Source: Microcella pacifica
Lineage (GTDB): Bacteria; Actinomycetota; Actinomycetes; Actinomycetales; Microbacteriaceae
Reading direction: 5' to 3'
DNA: 64,000 bases
NCBI RefSeq assembly: GCF_009371975.2
Contig: NZ_VIKT02000005.1
Location: 62,001 to 126,000 of the forward strand
In this document: positions 12,302-24,506 of the stretch, piece by piece
Position numbering within the stretch: the first letter of the stretch is position 1
Layout: each line of letters starts with the position of its first letter
Made by a program: the position numbers and the translations under genes
Notes under the pieces: generated by a model
Seen by the model: the letters and a program-made list of their open reading frames with translations, nothing else
Told to the model about the DNA's origin: nothing
Database searches by the model: none

Positions 12302-12805
12302 TCAGCGGGCGAGGGGCGCGAGCCGACCGCCGGTGACGCGCAGGAGGTCGTCGGGGGCGAGCTCGAGGTCGACGCCGCGCCGCCCGCCCGAGACGAAGAT
12401 CGTCGCCCAGGCGGCGGCCGAGTCGTCGAGGAAGGTCGGGCTCGCGGTGCGCTGCCCGAGCGGCGAGATGCCGCCCACGACATACCCGGTCTTGCGCTCG
12501 GCGAGGGCGGGGTCGGCCATCGACGCGCGCTTGGCGCCGGCGGCCGCGGCGAGCGAGCCGAGGTCGAGCATCCGCGACACGGGGACGATGCCGACGAGGA
12601 GGCGACCGTTCGCGACGGCCAGCAGCGTCTTGAACACCCGGTCGGGGTCGACGTCGAGCGCGGCCGCCGCTTCGAGCCCGTAGTTCGAGACCTGAGGGTC
12701 GTGCACGTAGGCGTGCGCCGTGTACGGGATGCCCGCCGCCGTGAGCGCGACCGTCGCGGGAGTGCCCGGCCCGGCCTGCGCACCCGTGCGCTTCTTCTTC
12801 GCCAT
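12302..12805 (-). CDS. ybaK: YbaK/EbsC-type Cys-tRNA(Pro) deacylase
   Basis: A 167-residue YbaK-family protein that hydrolyses Cys mischarged on tRNA(Pro). Recognisable features are the N-terminal TPATVALTAAGIPYTAHAY, the conserved Lys in DRVFKTLLA and the C-terminal GGISPLGQR / TFLDDSA region. Length matches E. coli YbaK (159). It lies downstream of glgX on the same strand with 35 nt between the genes, so it may be co-transcribed. Glycogen context is probably coincidental. Confidence 0.9.
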   Translation of the reverse strand: MAKKKRTGAQAGPGTPATVALTAAGIPYTAHAYVHDPQVSNYGLEAAAALDVDPDRVFKTLLAVANGRLLVGIVPVSRMLDLGSLAAAAGAKRASMADPALAERKTGYVVGGISPLGQRTASPTFLDDSAAAWATIFVSGGRRGVDLELAPDDLLRVTGGRLAPLAR

Positions 12806-12840
12806 GCGCTGCGCCGTGCCCTTCGTCGCCGTTCGCGCCG

Positions 12841-14958
12841 CTACTCGCCGTGCGCCCGGAACAGCAGCATCGAGGTCGGCCCGACGTCGAGCGCCGTACC
12901 GGGGGAGTGCTCAGACGCGAGGTCGGAGATGTCGTCGTGCGAGCTGTCCCACAGCAGCGTGTAGCCGGTGACCCCCTCGTGCTCGGGCAGCGTCACCTGC
13001 ACCGGCTCCTCCAGGCCGTGGACGACGAGCAGGATGCGGTTGAACTCTTCGCGCTCAGGGGTCGACGCCGCGAGGTACTGGAGGGTGCGCTCGGCGGGCG
13101 AATCCCAGTCCTCCATCGTCATGGAGGCGCCCTCCTTGTTGTACCAGTCCATCTGGGTCGCGTTGGGCACCGTCTCGCCCCAGCGGCCGTATCGGCTGGG
13201 CCGCAGCGCCGGGTTCTCGCGGCGCAGCTGCGTCAGGCGCGAGGCGACCCGCAGCAGGTCCTGCTGCCAGCCCTCGTGCGCCCAGTCGAGCCAGGTGAGC
13301 TCGCTGTCGTGGCAGTACGCATTGTTGTTGCCGCGCTGCGTGCGCCCCACCTCGTCGCCCGCGGTGATCATGGGCGTGCCGGCGCTCAGCAGCAGCGTGC
13401 CCAGGAGGTTGCGCATGGCCTTGCGCCGCGCGCCGGTGATGCCGGGCTCGTCGGTGGGACCTTCCACTCCGAAGTTGTAGGAGCGGTTGTGATCGTTGCC
13501 GTCCCGGTTGTCCTCCCCGTTGGCCACGTTGTGCTTGTGGTCGTGGCTGACCAGGTCGGCGAGCGTGAAGCCGTCGTGCGCGGTGACGAAGTTGACGCTC
13601 GCGAGCGGCCCGCGCTCGGCGGCGAACACGTGCGCGCTGCCGGTGATGCGGCGGGCGAGCGACCCGATGCCCTCCGGCGCGTGCCCGTGCTCGCGCGCCG
13701 AGGCAATGTCGGTGAGCCAGAAGTGTCGCGCGCGGTCGCGGTAGCCGTCGTTCCACTCGCTGTACCCGCGGGGGAAGTTGCCGACCTGCCAGCCGCCCAT
13801 CCCGACATCCCACGGCTCCGCGACCATCGTCACGTCCTGCAGGGCGGGGTCGTCGAGAATCGCCCTCAAGAGGGGATGCTCGGGGTCGAAGTGCGCCGCC
13901 GCATCCCGCCCGAGCGTGGCCATGAGGTCGAAGCGGAACCCGTCCACCTGCACCTCGCGCGCCCAGTAGCGCAGCGAGTCGAGGATGAGCCGCTGCACGA
14001 CGGGCCGCGAGGCGTCGATCGTGTTGCCGCAGCCGGTGACATCCAGGTACTCGCCGCCGCCGCCGCTGCCGCTGCCACTCTCGCCCTCGCCGTCACCGGC
14101 CCCGCCCCCGATGTGCCGGTAGTAGGTCGCGTTGTCGATGCCGCGAAAGCTCGACGTCGGGCCGTCGAGCCCCTCCTCGGCGGTGTGGTTGTAGACGACG
14201 TCGAGCATGACCTCGAGGCCGGCCTCGTGCAGTAGCCGCACCATGCCCTTGACCTCGCGCAGCACGGCGTCCGGGCCGCCCTGCTGGGCCTTGCGCGTGG
14301 CGTACGCCGCGTGCGGGGCGAAGAAGTTCAGCGTGTTGTAGCCCCAGTAGTTGGTGAGGCCGAGGGCCTGCAGCCGCTGCTCGCTCACGAACTGGTGGAT
14401 CGGCAGCAGCTCGACCGTCGTCACGCCGAGGTTCTTGAGGTACGCGATCGTCGTCGGGTGGGCGAGCCCCGCGTAGGTGCCGCGCAGCTCGTCCGGCAGT
14501 TCGGGTGCGAGCTTGGTGAGCCCCTTGACGTGCGCTTCGTAGATGACGCGCTGATCGTCCGGGATGCGCGGCTTGCGCACGCCGCCCCAGTCGAACGCGT
14601 CCCCGAGCACGCGGGCGCGCCACTCGCCGCGCGGGCTGCGCTCGACGCCGCGCGCGTAGGGGTCGAGCAGCAGCCGGTCGGGGTCGAAGGCGTGCCCCGT
14701 GCCGCGTTCGGCGTCGCGCGGGCCGTCGACCCGCAGTGCGTACACGGCACCGGGGGAGAGCTCGCGCGCGGCGATGTGCCACGTTCCCTTGTCCTTCTTC
14801 ATGCGGTGCATGACCAGCTCGCCCGTCACCCGGTCGAGGTCGTCCGGGTCGAACAGCACGAGCCGCATGCTCGACGCGTGCTCGCTCCACACGCGCAGCT
14901 CGCCGCCCGTCGACGTCGGGTGCACGCCGAGGCGCGCGAAAGCGGGTGCGGAGGGCAT
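12841..14958 (-). CDS. glgX: Glycogen debranching enzyme GlgX
   Basis: A 705-residue GH13_11 isoamylase-type enzyme that cleaves alpha-1,6 branches after phosphorylase action. The catalytic Asp is in DGFRFDLMATLGRD, the Glu in MVAEPWDVG and the third Asp in VTAHDGFTLADLV. An unusual Gly/Ser/Glu-rich insert of about 19 residues (near residue 290, DNA 14040-14110) sits between YYRHIG and EYLDVTGCGN; in relatives these segments are nearly adjacent. The ATG at 14958 lies 7 nt after TACCCT (14971-14966), indicating a leaderless transcript. Confidence 0.94.
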   Translation of the reverse strand: MPSAPAFARLGVHPTSTGGELRVWSEHASSMRLVLFDPDDLDRVTGELVMHRMKKDKGTWHIAARELSPGAVYALRVDGPRDAERGTGHAFDPDRLLLDPYARGVERSPRGEWRARVLGDAFDWGGVRKPRIPDDQRVIYEAHVKGLTKLAPELPDELRGTYAGLAHPTTIAYLKNLGVTTVELLPIHQFVSEQRLQALGLTNYWGYNTLNFFAPHAAYATRKAQQGGPDAVLREVKGMVRLLHEAGLEVMLDVVYNHTAEEGLDGPTSSFRGIDNATYYRHIGGGAGDGEGESGSGSGGGGEYLDVTGCGNTIDASRPVVQRLILDSLRYWAREVQVDGFRFDLMATLGRDAAAHFDPEHPLLRAILDDPALQDVTMVAEPWDVGMGGWQVGNFPRGYSEWNDGYRDRARHFWLTDIASAREHGHAPEGIGSLARRITGSAHVFAAERGPLASVNFVTAHDGFTLADLVSHDHKHNVANGEDNRDGNDHNRSYNFGVEGPTDEPGITGARRKAMRNLLGTLLLSAGTPMITAGDEVGRTQRGNNNAYCHDSELTWLDWAHEGWQQDLLRVASRLTQLRRENPALRPSRYGRWGETVPNATQMDWYNKEGASMTMEDWDSPAERTLQYLAASTPEREEFNRILLVVHGLEEPVQVTLPEHEGVTGYTLLWDSSHDDISDLASEHSPGTALDVGPTSMLLFRAHGE

Positions 14959-14964
14959 GAGTCT

Positions 14965-14971
14965 TAGGGTA
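14965..14971. promoter_or_regulatory. Shared bidirectional -10 box of glgX and the cysteine desulfurase gene
   Basis: On the plus strand TAGGGT (14965-14970) ends 7 nt before the desulfurase ATG. On the minus strand TACCCT (14971-14966) ends exactly 7 nt before the glgX ATG. Only 19 bases separate the two start codons, so both transcripts would be leaderless and RNA polymerase could occupy only one promoter at a time. Confidence 0.6.
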
Positions 14972-14977
14972 AAGGCG

Positions 14978-16156
14978 ATGACGATCTACCTGGACCACGC
15001 GGCGACCTCGCCCATGCCGCGCGCCGTGCGCGAGCGGTACGTCGAGGCGCTCGAGGTCGTGGGCAACCCGTCGTCGATCCACTCCTCCGGCCAGTCGGCG
15101 CGCGCCCTGCTCGACGAGGCACGTGCCCGCATCGCGGCCACCCTCGGCGTCGACCCGATCGAGGTCACCTTCACGGGCGGCGGCACCGAGGCGGTCAATC
15201 TGGCCGTCAAGGGGATGCTCTGGTCGCGCCGCGCGGCCGGCCACGGCTCGCGCATCCTCGCCCCGGCAGCCGAGCACCACGCGACCCTCGATGCGGTGCA
15301 GTGGCTCGTCGACCACGAGGGCGCGACGGTCGACTGGTTGCCCGTCGACGCGAGTGGCCGGCTGCGGCTCGACGCCCTCGAGGCGGCGCTCGCGAGTGGG
15401 CCCGCCGCTCTGCTCACGATGCTGTGGGCCAACAACGAGGTCGGCACGCTGCAGCCGGTCGCCGAGGCGGCGGCGCTCGCCGCGGCTGCGGGTGTTCCCG
15501 TGCACGTCGACGCGATCGCCGCCTACGGCCAGGTGCCGCTCGCGCCCGTGCCCGTGGGGGTGAGCGCCGTCTCGATCTCGGCCCACAAGGTGGGCGGGCC
15601 CGTGGGCGTCGGCGCGCTCGTGCTGCGCCGCGGTACCGAGGTCGAGCCGCTGCTGCACGGCGGCGCCCAGCAGCGGGGCCGTTCGGGCACGATGGACGCC
15701 GCGGGGGCGGCCGCGTTCGCGCACGCTACCGAGCTCGCGCACGACGCGCTCGACGACCGGGCGGCGCACAAGCGTGCGCTGCGCGATCGGCTCGCGGAGG
15801 GCATCCGGGATCGCGTGCCGGAGGCGCGCCTCTCGACCGACCTGACCGATTCTCTGCCGGGCACGCTGCACCTGCGCGTGCCGGGGGCGGAGGGGGATTC
15901 GCTGCTGTTCCTGCTCGACCAGGCGGGGTTCGCCGTCTCGACCGGGTCGGCGTGCCAGGCGGGCGTGCCCGAGCCTTCGCACGTGCTGCTGGCCATGGGG
16001 GTCTCGCCCTCCGAGGCGAGGGGCTCGCTGCGCATCTCTCTCGGCCCCGACACGACCGCCGCCGAGATCGACGCCCTCCTGGATGCCCTGCCTCACGCCA
16101 CCCGCCAGGCCCTCGCCGCGGGGCTCGCGGCGCGGCAGCCGCGCCTCGGCCGCTAG
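14978..16156 (+). CDS. Cysteine desulfurase (NifS/IscS class)
   Basis: A 392-residue PLP enzyme that removes sulfur from cysteine to form an enzyme persulfide. N-terminal [14 protein letters not shown] is typical. The PLP Lys is in [12 protein letters not shown], the PLP-contact His in AEHHATLD, and the persulfide Cys in [17 protein letters not shown] 14978 was chosen because the family starts at this residue and the -10-like TAGGGT lies 7 nt upstream; the open frame extends further but is antisense to glgX. The next gene is mnmA, which needs this sulfur for tRNA 2-thiouridine. Confidence 0.93.
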   Translation: MTIYLDHAATSPMPRAVRERYVEALEVVGNPSSIHSSGQSARALLDEARARIAATLGVDPIEVTFTGGGTEAVNLAVKGMLWSRRAAGHGSRILAPAAEHHATLDAVQWLVDHEGATVDWLPVDASGRLRLDALEAALASGPAALLTMLWANNEVGTLQPVAEAAALAAAAGVPVHVDAIAAYGQVPLAPVPVGVSAVSISAHKVGGPVGVGALVLRRGTEVEPLLHGGAQQRGRSGTMDAAGAAAFAHATELAHDALDDRAAHKRALRDRLAEGIRDRVPEARLSTDLTDSLPGTLHLRVPGAEGDSLLFLLDQAGFAVSTGSACQAGVPEPSHVLLAMGVSPSEARGSLRISLGPDTTAAEIDALLDALPHATRQALAAGLAARQPRLGR

Positions 16157-16257
16157 CCCCGCCGCCCCCGCTAACCGGCCCTGCGGCCCCGTCTCGCAGC
16201 CTCGCCCTGCAGTCCCGCACTGCAGCCCCGCCCAGCGCACCCGCGTACCCTGGAGGC

Positions 16258-17511
16258 ATGAAGGTTCTCGCGGCGATGAGCGGTGGCGTCGACAGCGCCG
16301 TGGCTGCCGCGCGCGCGGTCGACGCGGGCCACGACGTCGTGGGCGTGCACCTCGCGCTGAGCCGCATGCCGGGCACCCTGCGCTCGGGTGCGCGCGGCTG
16401 CTGCACGATCGAAGACTCACTGGATGCTCGTCGCGCGGCCGAGAGGCTGGGCATCCCGTTCTATGTGTGGGATTTCAGCGAGCGGTTCCGCGACGACGTC
16501 ATCGACGACTTCATCGCCGAGTATGCGGCCGGCCGCACGCCCAACCCGTGCATGCGCTGCAACGAGCGCATCAAGTTCGCGGCCGTGCTCGAGAAGGCCC
16601 TCGCGCTCGGTTTCGACGCCGTCGCGACCGGGCACTACGCGCACATCGTGACCGACGACTCCGGGCACCGTGAGCTACACCGCGCCTCCGACGAGGCGAA
16701 AGACCAGTCGTACGTGCTCGGGGTGCTCACGAGCGAGCAGCTCGCGCACGCGATGTTCCCGCTCGGGCGCACGCCGAACAAGGCCGCCGTGCGGGCGGAG
16801 GCATCCGCACGCGGGCTCACCGTCGCGCAGAAGCCCGACAGCCACGACATCTGCTTCATCCCCGACGGCGACACCCGCGGTTGGCTCGCCGACCGCATCG
16901 CTCCGGAGGCGGGCACCATCGTCGACCGCGACGGTGCGCAGGTCGGCTCGCACGACGGGGCGACGAGCTTCACGGTCGGCCAGCGCCGCGGACTCAACCT
17001 CGGCGTTCCTGCTCCCGACGGCCGCCCGCGCTTCGTTCTCGAGGTGCGCCCGCGCTCGAACGAGGTCGTCGTCGGCCCGCGCGAGGCGCTCGCGGTGCGC
17101 GAGCTCGCCGGCGCGCGCTTCACGTGGGCGGGGCTCGACCCGGTCGCATCCGGCATCGCGGTCGCCGATTCCACCGCACCGGATGCCGTGGCCGAGTTCG
17201 CGTGCGAGGTGCAGGTGCGCGCGCACGCCGACCCGGTGCCAGCGCGGGCTCGCGTGGTGCCGAGTACGGGCGCAGCGCCGGGCGCCGCCGCCGACGCGGA
17301 CGACGCCGGCTCGCCCGCCGGGCTCCCGAGCGCGGGCACCCTCGAGCTCGTCGTCACGGTGCAGGAGCCCCTCCACGGCGTCGCCCCGGGCCAGACCGCC
17401 GTGATCTACGTCGGCACGCGCGTGCTCGGCCAGTGCACGATAGATCGCACGGTCAGTGCCGATGCGCACTCGGATTCGCCGAGCGACGCCGTGCCGGCCA
17501 CCGCGTCTTGA
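16258..17511 (+). CDS. mnmA: tRNA-specific 2-thiouridylase MnmA
   Basis: A 417-residue enzyme that 2-thiolates wobble U34 of tRNA Lys/Glu/Gln. The PP-loop SGGVDS is at residues 9-14. The catalytic Cys pair is the first Cys of [12 protein letters not shown] and the Cys of [10 protein letters not shown]. The C-terminal beta-barrel contains a family-atypical Ala/Asp/Gly linker (about residues 335-360). ATG 16258 has GGAGG just upstream and TACCCT (16246-16251) 6 nt before it. The preceding 100-nt spacer is C-rich and holds two CTGCAG copies but no gene. Confidence 0.94.
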   Translation: MKVLAAMSGGVDSAVAAARAVDAGHDVVGVHLALSRMPGTLRSGARGCCTIEDSLDARRAAERLGIPFYVWDFSERFRDDVIDDFIAEYAAGRTPNPCMRCNERIKFAAVLEKALALGFDAVATGHYAHIVTDDSGHRELHRASDEAKDQSYVLGVLTSEQLAHAMFPLGRTPNKAAVRAEASARGLTVAQKPDSHDICFIPDGDTRGWLADRIAPEAGTIVDRDGAQVGSHDGATSFTVGQRRGLNLGVPAPDGRPRFVLEVRPRSNEVVVGPREALAVRELAGARFTWAGLDPVASGIAVADSTAPDAVAEFACEVQVRAHADPVPARARVVPSTGAAPGAAADADDAGSPAGLPSAGTLELVVTVQEPLHGVAPGQTAVIYVGTRVLGQCTIDRTVSADAHSDSPSDAVPATAS

Positions 17512-17529
17512 GCGAGCGCGCTTCGCGCG

Positions 17530-17553
17530 CCTTCCACTCCGAAGTTGTGGAAG
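17530..17553. repeat. Hairpin sharing a 19-nt stretch with glgX
   Basis: CTTCCAC (17531-17537) and GTGGAAG (17547-17553) form a perfect 7-bp inverted repeat just after mnmA. The 19 bases from 17530 to 17548 are identical to 13460-13478 inside glgX (coding for YNFGVEG). No T-run follows, so a terminator role is uncertain. Confidence 0.4.
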
Positions 17554-17610
17554 GTGCGGCGGAATGCTGGGCGAGCCGTCGCGGCGCGTGATGTCAGCGT
17601 GCGCTTCTAG

Positions 17611-19977
<2,367 letters not shown>

Positions 19978-20138
19978 CGCGCGGCAGACTCTTGATGTCG
20001 TCCGTGTAACGACTCCGTGAATGATGAAGGTCTTTGCGGCGATACCCCCCGTTGGGGTCACTTTTCCCCTACCATGAAACCGCGCTGTCTACCCGTGTCT
20101 CGGGGACAAGGGGTCTGGCAGCGCGCGAGGGGATCGCA

Positions 20139-21626
20139 GTGCTCTTCGATGCGACGGCTGTACTTATTGCCTCGCTGACTGTCGCGACGGTCGGCGGGCC
20201 CGTCGTGCTGCCCGAGAACTCGGGCGTCTCCTCGAGCTTCTCCTCCGCTCACGCCGGCTACGCGTTCACGACCCCCGACGCTCACGCCGTCACCTCCCCG
20301 GCACCGCACACCCTCGCGAGCCTCACCTCCGCACCGCTCGCCCCCATGACCCCCGCCCCTGGGCGGGCCATCGACCTGCCCACCAGTCTGGATCAGCGGT
20401 CGGCCCCGACCGTCGTCGCTCCCGCGCTCCCCCTCGCGGCCGAGCAGTTGGCGACGTTCTCGGGCTCTTCGCTTCTGCATGGCCTCTCGGCGCTGCCCCC
20501 GGCTGCCGCGGCCGACTTCGTGACCACGCATCCCCATGCGGTTCACGAACTCCTGAGTTCGCCGCCTGCGGCGCACCAGGTGACCAGCTGGTGGGCAGGC
20601 CTCGATGCCACCGCGCAGCGTTCGCTCATCGCCGCGACCCCCGAGGTCGTCGGCAATCTGGACGGCGTGCCGTTCGCGGTGCGCAACCAGGCGAACCGGG
20701 CGCTGCTGCGCTCCACGATCCGCGAGCTGGAGCTGGAGGCCGATGCCGCGGTGGGGCGCGCGGTCGCCACGCAGAACCTGCACCGACTCGAGATGCTCTA
20801 CGAGGTCGTGGATGCTCTGGGCCCGGCCATCGCGAACCCGCCGCGCTCGCTGCTGAACCTCGACACGCACGGGCAGGGCAAGGCCGCGGTCGTGCTCGGC
20901 GATCTCGAGACGGCCGACTACGTGAGCTACATGATCCCGGGCATGCTCGTCACGGTCGCGGGCGACATCGTGGGCTGGACGGGCTTCGGCGCGCGCTTGT
21001 ACGACGACCAGACGTCGTGGCTCGCCCTGCTGGCAGAGGCGGGTGCGGCGACGCAGGAGCAGACGGTCGCGACGGTCGCGTGGATCGGCTACCAGACGCC
21101 GAGTCTCATGAACGTCGGCAGCATGGAACTGGCCTACGAGGGTCGGGATGCGATCGCTGCCGCGATCGAGGGCCTGCAGACTCTCCGGGCGGATGACCCG
21201 CCCTTCGTCTCCCTCCTGACCCACTCGTACGGCTCCACGGCGGCACTGCTGGCGCTCGAGGACGACACGACGGTCGACGCGCTCGCGATGGTCGGCTCGC
21301 CCGGCTCGCCCGCGCAGAGCGTCGACGAGCTCAACGTGCGCGGTGACGTGTTCGTGGGCGAGGCGGCGTGGGATCCGATTCCGAACAGCGCCTTCTTCGG
21401 CTCCGACCCGGGCGCCCCGTCGTACGGCGCGCGTGTCATGAGCGTGCTCGGGTCGGTCGACGTCATCACGAACGAGGTGCTCGCCGGGTCGGCCGGGCAC
21501 AACGAGTACTGGGTGCCGGGCACCGAGTCGATGCGCAACCTGGCGCTCATCGCGATCGACCGGGGCGAGCTCGTGACCGACGGTTCGGCGCTCGACGCGG
21601 GGCGCACGCTCGCGATGCTGCACTGA
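20139..21626 (+). CDS. DUF1023-type alpha/beta hydrolase
   Basis: A 495-residue protein with an N-terminal hydrophobic segment (TAVLIASLTVATVGGPVVL) and an Ala/Pro/Ser-rich stretch, then a C-terminal alpha/beta-hydrolase domain. Evidence for the fold is the nucleophile elbow THSYGS, an upstream TADYVSYMIPGM block typical of DUF1023, and a late GHNEYW carrying the probable catalytic His. GTG 20139 is preferred because GAGGGG lies about 8 nt upstream; an in-frame ATG at 20034 is possible but lacks this signal. Substrate unknown. Confidence 0.75.
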   Translation: MLFDATAVLIASLTVATVGGPVVLPENSGVSSSFSSAHAGYAFTTPDAHAVTSPAPHTLASLTSAPLAPMTPAPGRAIDLPTSLDQRSAPTVVAPALPLAAEQLATFSGSSLLHGLSALPPAAAADFVTTHPHAVHELLSSPPAAHQVTSWWAGLDATAQRSLIAATPEVVGNLDGVPFAVRNQANRALLRSTIRELELEADAAVGRAVATQNLHRLEMLYEVVDALGPAIANPPRSLLNLDTHGQGKAAVVLGDLETADYVSYMIPGMLVTVAGDIVGWTGFGARLYDDQTSWLALLAEAGAATQEQTVATVAWIGYQTPSLMNVGSMELAYEGRDAIAAAIEGLQTLRADDPPFVSLLTHSYGSTAALLALEDDTTVDALAMVGSPGSPAQSVDELNVRGDVFVGEAAWDPIPNSAFFGSDPGAPSYGARVMSVLGSVDVITNEVLAGSAGHNEYWVPGTESMRNLALIAIDRGELVTDGSALDAGRTLAMLH

Positions 21627-21725
21627 GCAGCCTCGCGCTGGCTGCCACCCGACCGCCACCCACGCAGACCTGACAGTCTGCTGTTCCTGCGGCGCATGCC
21701 GGTGTTAGGTTGACCGCGGAGGGCC

Positions 21726-22178
21726 ATGATCAGGCGCAGCAGGTTCGGCATCGTCGCCGTGGCGGCGGTCATCGGTGTCGCCGCTCTCAGCGGATGCACG
21801 CTGCAGGCTCCGTCGGCGGTGGAGGACGAGGAGGCGCGTGAGCGCTTCGTCGCGCTGCTCGACGACACCCAGGCGGCGGCGGGCGGCTCCTGGTCGGTGC
21901 AGGACGATCCGACGCCGCGCGAGTGCACGATTCCGCTGTGGGTGACGGGGGAGCGCTTCCCGGCGCTGCGCCTGGCCGAGGCGCCGGCGTCGCCGTCTCG
22001 CGCTGCCGATCGGGTGGAGGAGGCGTGGCGAGCCCATGATCTCGAGGTGACGCTCACCGAGGTGTCTGACGTCATCGAGCTGAAGGGCGAGAGCGCGCAG
22101 GGCGAGCTGCTGCTGTTCCGCGCGAGCGACAGCGCGATGACGCTTACGGGCGAGAGCGAGTGCCGCCCCGTCGCGTGA
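21726..22178 (+). CDS. Small putative lipoprotein
   Basis: A 150-residue protein with a basic N-terminus, hydrophobic segment and lipobox LSGC (Cys near residue 20), so it is predicted to be lipidated and held on the outer face of the membrane. Two further Cys (residues about 67 and 147) could form a disulfide. ATG 21726 follows GGAGGG at 5-7 nt. I do not recognise the family. It precedes gatC but with a 130-nt gap and its own stop in a repeat, so it is probably a separate unit. Confidence 0.7.
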   Translation: MIRRSRFGIVAVAAVIGVAALSGCTLQAPSAVEDEEARERFVALLDDTQAAAGGSWSVQDDPTPRECTIPLWVTGERFPALRLAEAPASPSRAADRVEEAWRAHDLEVTLTEVSDVIELKGESAQGELLLFRASDSAMTLTGESECRPVA

Positions 22179-22214
22179 GCGCTGAGCCGTGAGCGCTGTC
22201 CCGTGAGCGCTGTC
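22174..22214. repeat. Three tandem copies of a 14-nt unit
   Basis: CGTGAGCGCTG recurs at 22174, 22188 and 22202 with a strict 14-nt period. The first unit contains the stop codon of the lipoprotein gene. Likely a slippage-generated tandem repeat. Confidence 0.7.
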
Positions 22215-22310
22215 GCGTGGGACCCCTCGCGTGAGCCCGTCGGGGCCGAGCATCCGTCTCAGTAGGATGGGAGCATCCCGCTTGCCTGCAATTTTTCGTT
22301 TCGGAGTCCC

Positions 22311-22610
22311 ATGTCTGAGATCACGCCCGAGCGCGTCGCGCACCTGGCGTCGCTTGCCCGCATCGCTTTGACCGACGACGAGATCGAGCAGCTCACGGGC
22401 GAGCTCGGCGCGATCGTCGACGCGGTGGCGACCGTGCAGCGCGTCGCGACGCCGGATGTGCCGGCGACGAGCCACCCGATCCCGCTGACGGGCGGCATGC
22501 GCCCCGACGAGGTGGGGCAGACACTCACGACGGAGCAGGCCCTCGCGGGCGCGCCCGACCACGACGGCAGCCGCTTCCGCGTGACCGCCATCCTGGGCGA
22601 AGAGCAGTAG
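22311..22610 (+). CDS. gatC: Asp/Glu-tRNA(Asn/Gln) amidotransferase subunit C
   Basis: A 99-residue GatC, the small stabilising subunit of the GatCAB complex that amidates Glu-tRNA(Gln) and Asp-tRNA(Asn). The pattern [18 protein letters not shown] followed by LRP-like GGMRPDE is diagnostic. CGGAG lies 5 nt before ATG 22311. gatA begins 11 nt after the stop. TAGGAT at 22262 may be the -10 of the operon. Confidence 0.92.
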   Translation: MSEITPERVAHLASLARIALTDDEIEQLTGELGAIVDAVATVQRVATPDVPATSHPIPLTGGMRPDEVGQTLTTEQALAGAPDHDGSRFRVTAILGEEQ

Positions 22611-22621
22611 GGGCCACGATC

Positions 22622-24124
22622 ATGACCGATCTCACTCGCCTTTCTGCTGCCGACCTGTCGTCTCGCCTGACGTCGGGCGACGTCTCGAGCGTCGAGGTGA
22701 CGCAGGCGCACCTGGACCGCATCGCGGCCGTCGACGGGGATGTTCACGCGTTCTTGCACGTGAGCGTCGACGCCCTCGACTCGGCGGCGGCGGTCGACGC
22801 CGACCGGGCTGCCGGCAAGACTCTGGGCGAGCTGGCCGGGGTGCCGATCGCCATCAAGGACGTGCTGTGCACGCTGGATATGCCGAGCACCTCGGGCTCG
22901 CGCATCCTCGAAGGATGGGTGCCGCCGTACGACGCGACGGTCGTCGCCCGCCTGCGCGAGGCGCGCCTGATTCCGCTCGGCAAGACGAACATGGACGAGT
23001 TCGCGATGGGCTCGTCGACGGAGCACTCGGCGTACGGGCCGACGAAGAACCCGTGGGCACTGGACCGAATTCCTGGTGGTTCGGGCGGCGGTTCGGCGGC
23101 GGCGGTGTCGGCGTTCGAGGCGCCGATCGCGCTCGGCAGTGACACGGGCGGCTCGATTCGCCAGCCGGCCGCGGTCACCGGTTCGGTGGGCGTCAAGCCG
23201 ACCTACGGCGGGGTGAGCCGGTACGGCGCGATCGCGCTCGCGTCGTCGCTCGACCAGGTGGGCCCGGTGTCGCGCTCGGTCCTGGATGCGGCTCTCGTGC
23301 ACGACGTGATCGGCGGGCACGACCCGCGCGATGCGACGTCGATTCCGGATGCGTGGCCGTCGATGGCGGCTGCGGCGCGCGCAGGCCAGTCGGGTGACGC
23401 TCTCAAGGGCGTGCGCGTCGGCGTGGTGAAAGAGCTCGAGGGCGAGGGCTTCCAGGCGGGCGTGAAGCAGCGCTACCACGAGACGCTCGACCTGATGGCG
23501 GCGGCGGGTGCCGAGATCGTCGAGGTCAGCGCTCCGAACTTCGAGTACGCGATCGCGGCGTACTACCTGATCCTGCCGGCGGAGGCCTCGAGCAATCTGG
23601 CGAAGTTCGACTCGGTGCGCTTCGGCATGCGCCGAGAGGTCGCGGGCGGAACGGTCGAGGATGTCATGGCGGCGACGCGCGAGGCCGGGTTCGGCCCCGA
23701 GGTGAAGCGCCGCATCATCCTGGGCACGTACGCGCTGTCGGCGGGCTACTACGACGCCTACTACGGCAGTGCGCAGAAGGTGCGCACGCTCATTCAGCGC
23801 GACTTCGCGGCGGCGTTCGAGCAGGCGGATGTTCTCGTCTCGCCGTCCGCGCCGACGACGGCCTTCAAATTCGGCGAGAAGATGTCGGACCCGCTGGCGA
23901 TGTACCTCAACGACGTGACGACGATCCCGGCGAACCTGGCGGGAGTGCCCGGCATGGGCCTGCCGATCGGTCTCGCGCCGGAGGACGGTCTGCCGGTGGG
24001 TCTGCAGATCATGGCGCCCGCGCGCGAGGATGCTCGCCTGTACACGGTAGGTGCAGCGGTCGAGCAACTGCTCGAGGCGCAGTGGGGCGGCCCGCTGTGG
24101 ACCCAGGCGCCCGAGCTCACCTAG
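22622..24124 (+). CDS. gatA: Glutamyl-tRNA(Gln) amidotransferase subunit A
   Basis: A 500-residue amidase-signature protein that releases ammonia from glutamine for transamidation. The Ser-cisSer-Lys triad is visible as the Lys in [11 protein letters not shown], the Ser in [10 protein letters not shown] and the nucleophile Ser in [12 protein letters not shown]. Length is as expected. It normally runs directly into gatB; here gatB starts 4.3 kb further on and a strong terminator-like hairpin follows. Confidence 0.95.
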   Translation: MTDLTRLSAADLSSRLTSGDVSSVEVTQAHLDRIAAVDGDVHAFLHVSVDALDSAAAVDADRAAGKTLGELAGVPIAIKDVLCTLDMPSTSGSRILEGWVPPYDATVVARLREARLIPLGKTNMDEFAMGSSTEHSAYGPTKNPWALDRIPGGSGGGSAAAVSAFEAPIALGSDTGGSIRQPAAVTGSVGVKPTYGGVSRYGAIALASSLDQVGPVSRSVLDAALVHDVIGGHDPRDATSIPDAWPSMAAAARAGQSGDALKGVRVGVVKELEGEGFQAGVKQRYHETLDLMAAAGAEIVEVSAPNFEYAIAAYYLILPAEASSNLAKFDSVRFGMRREVAGGTVEDVMAATREAGFGPEVKRRIILGTYALSAGYYDAYYGSAQKVRTLIQRDFAAAFEQADVLVSPSAPTTAFKFGEKMSDPLAMYLNDVTTIPANLAGVPGMGLPIGLAPEDGLPVGLQIMAPAREDARLYTVGAAVEQLLEAQWGGPLWTQAPELT

Positions 24125-24506
24125 CCGCGCCAACCCCGCGCTACCCTGCGCGTTCCCGCACGGCCAGCCAGCCCCGTGCAGCCAGCCGGCCCTGCCCCGC
24201 ACAGCTGATATGTGACTGATTCCTGTCAAGTGGCAGGGGAAAGAGCGCCCGGAGTGATCATGCTCCGGGCGCTCTTTCGTGTGGTCGGCGCAGGTCGCGT
24301 GGGTGTCGTGCGTGTCGTGGGCGACGCGCGGTCAGACTGATATGCGCGGGTTGGATACCGCAGGACGTGCTGTTCGGCTGGAGCGGTTCCGCTTGTCTAG
24401 GATCGAGCGTCGCCTGCCCGTAGGCGGGCTGCTCATAGCTGTTCCGCGGGTCGCTCCTCGCGCTGCCGTCACCTGCCGCCTGAACCGACCGGTCAGAGGG
24501 CCCAGG
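24125..24506. other. gatA-IS110 spacer
   Basis: No gene seen in these 382 bases. The first 85 are C-rich with CCCGCAC and CCAGCC repeats, then the hairpin at 24240-24277 appears. The rest (about 24335-24506) is probably the 3' non-coding part of the IS110-family element. Confidence 0.5.
24240..24277. terminator. Strong bidirectional rho-independent terminator
   Basis: Perfect 15-bp arms (24240-24254 and 24263-24277) with an 8-nt loop; the stem ends in AAA on one side and TTT on the other, so it can act in both directions. It ends gatCA transcription and would shield it from the leftward transposase gene. Confidence 0.85.
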
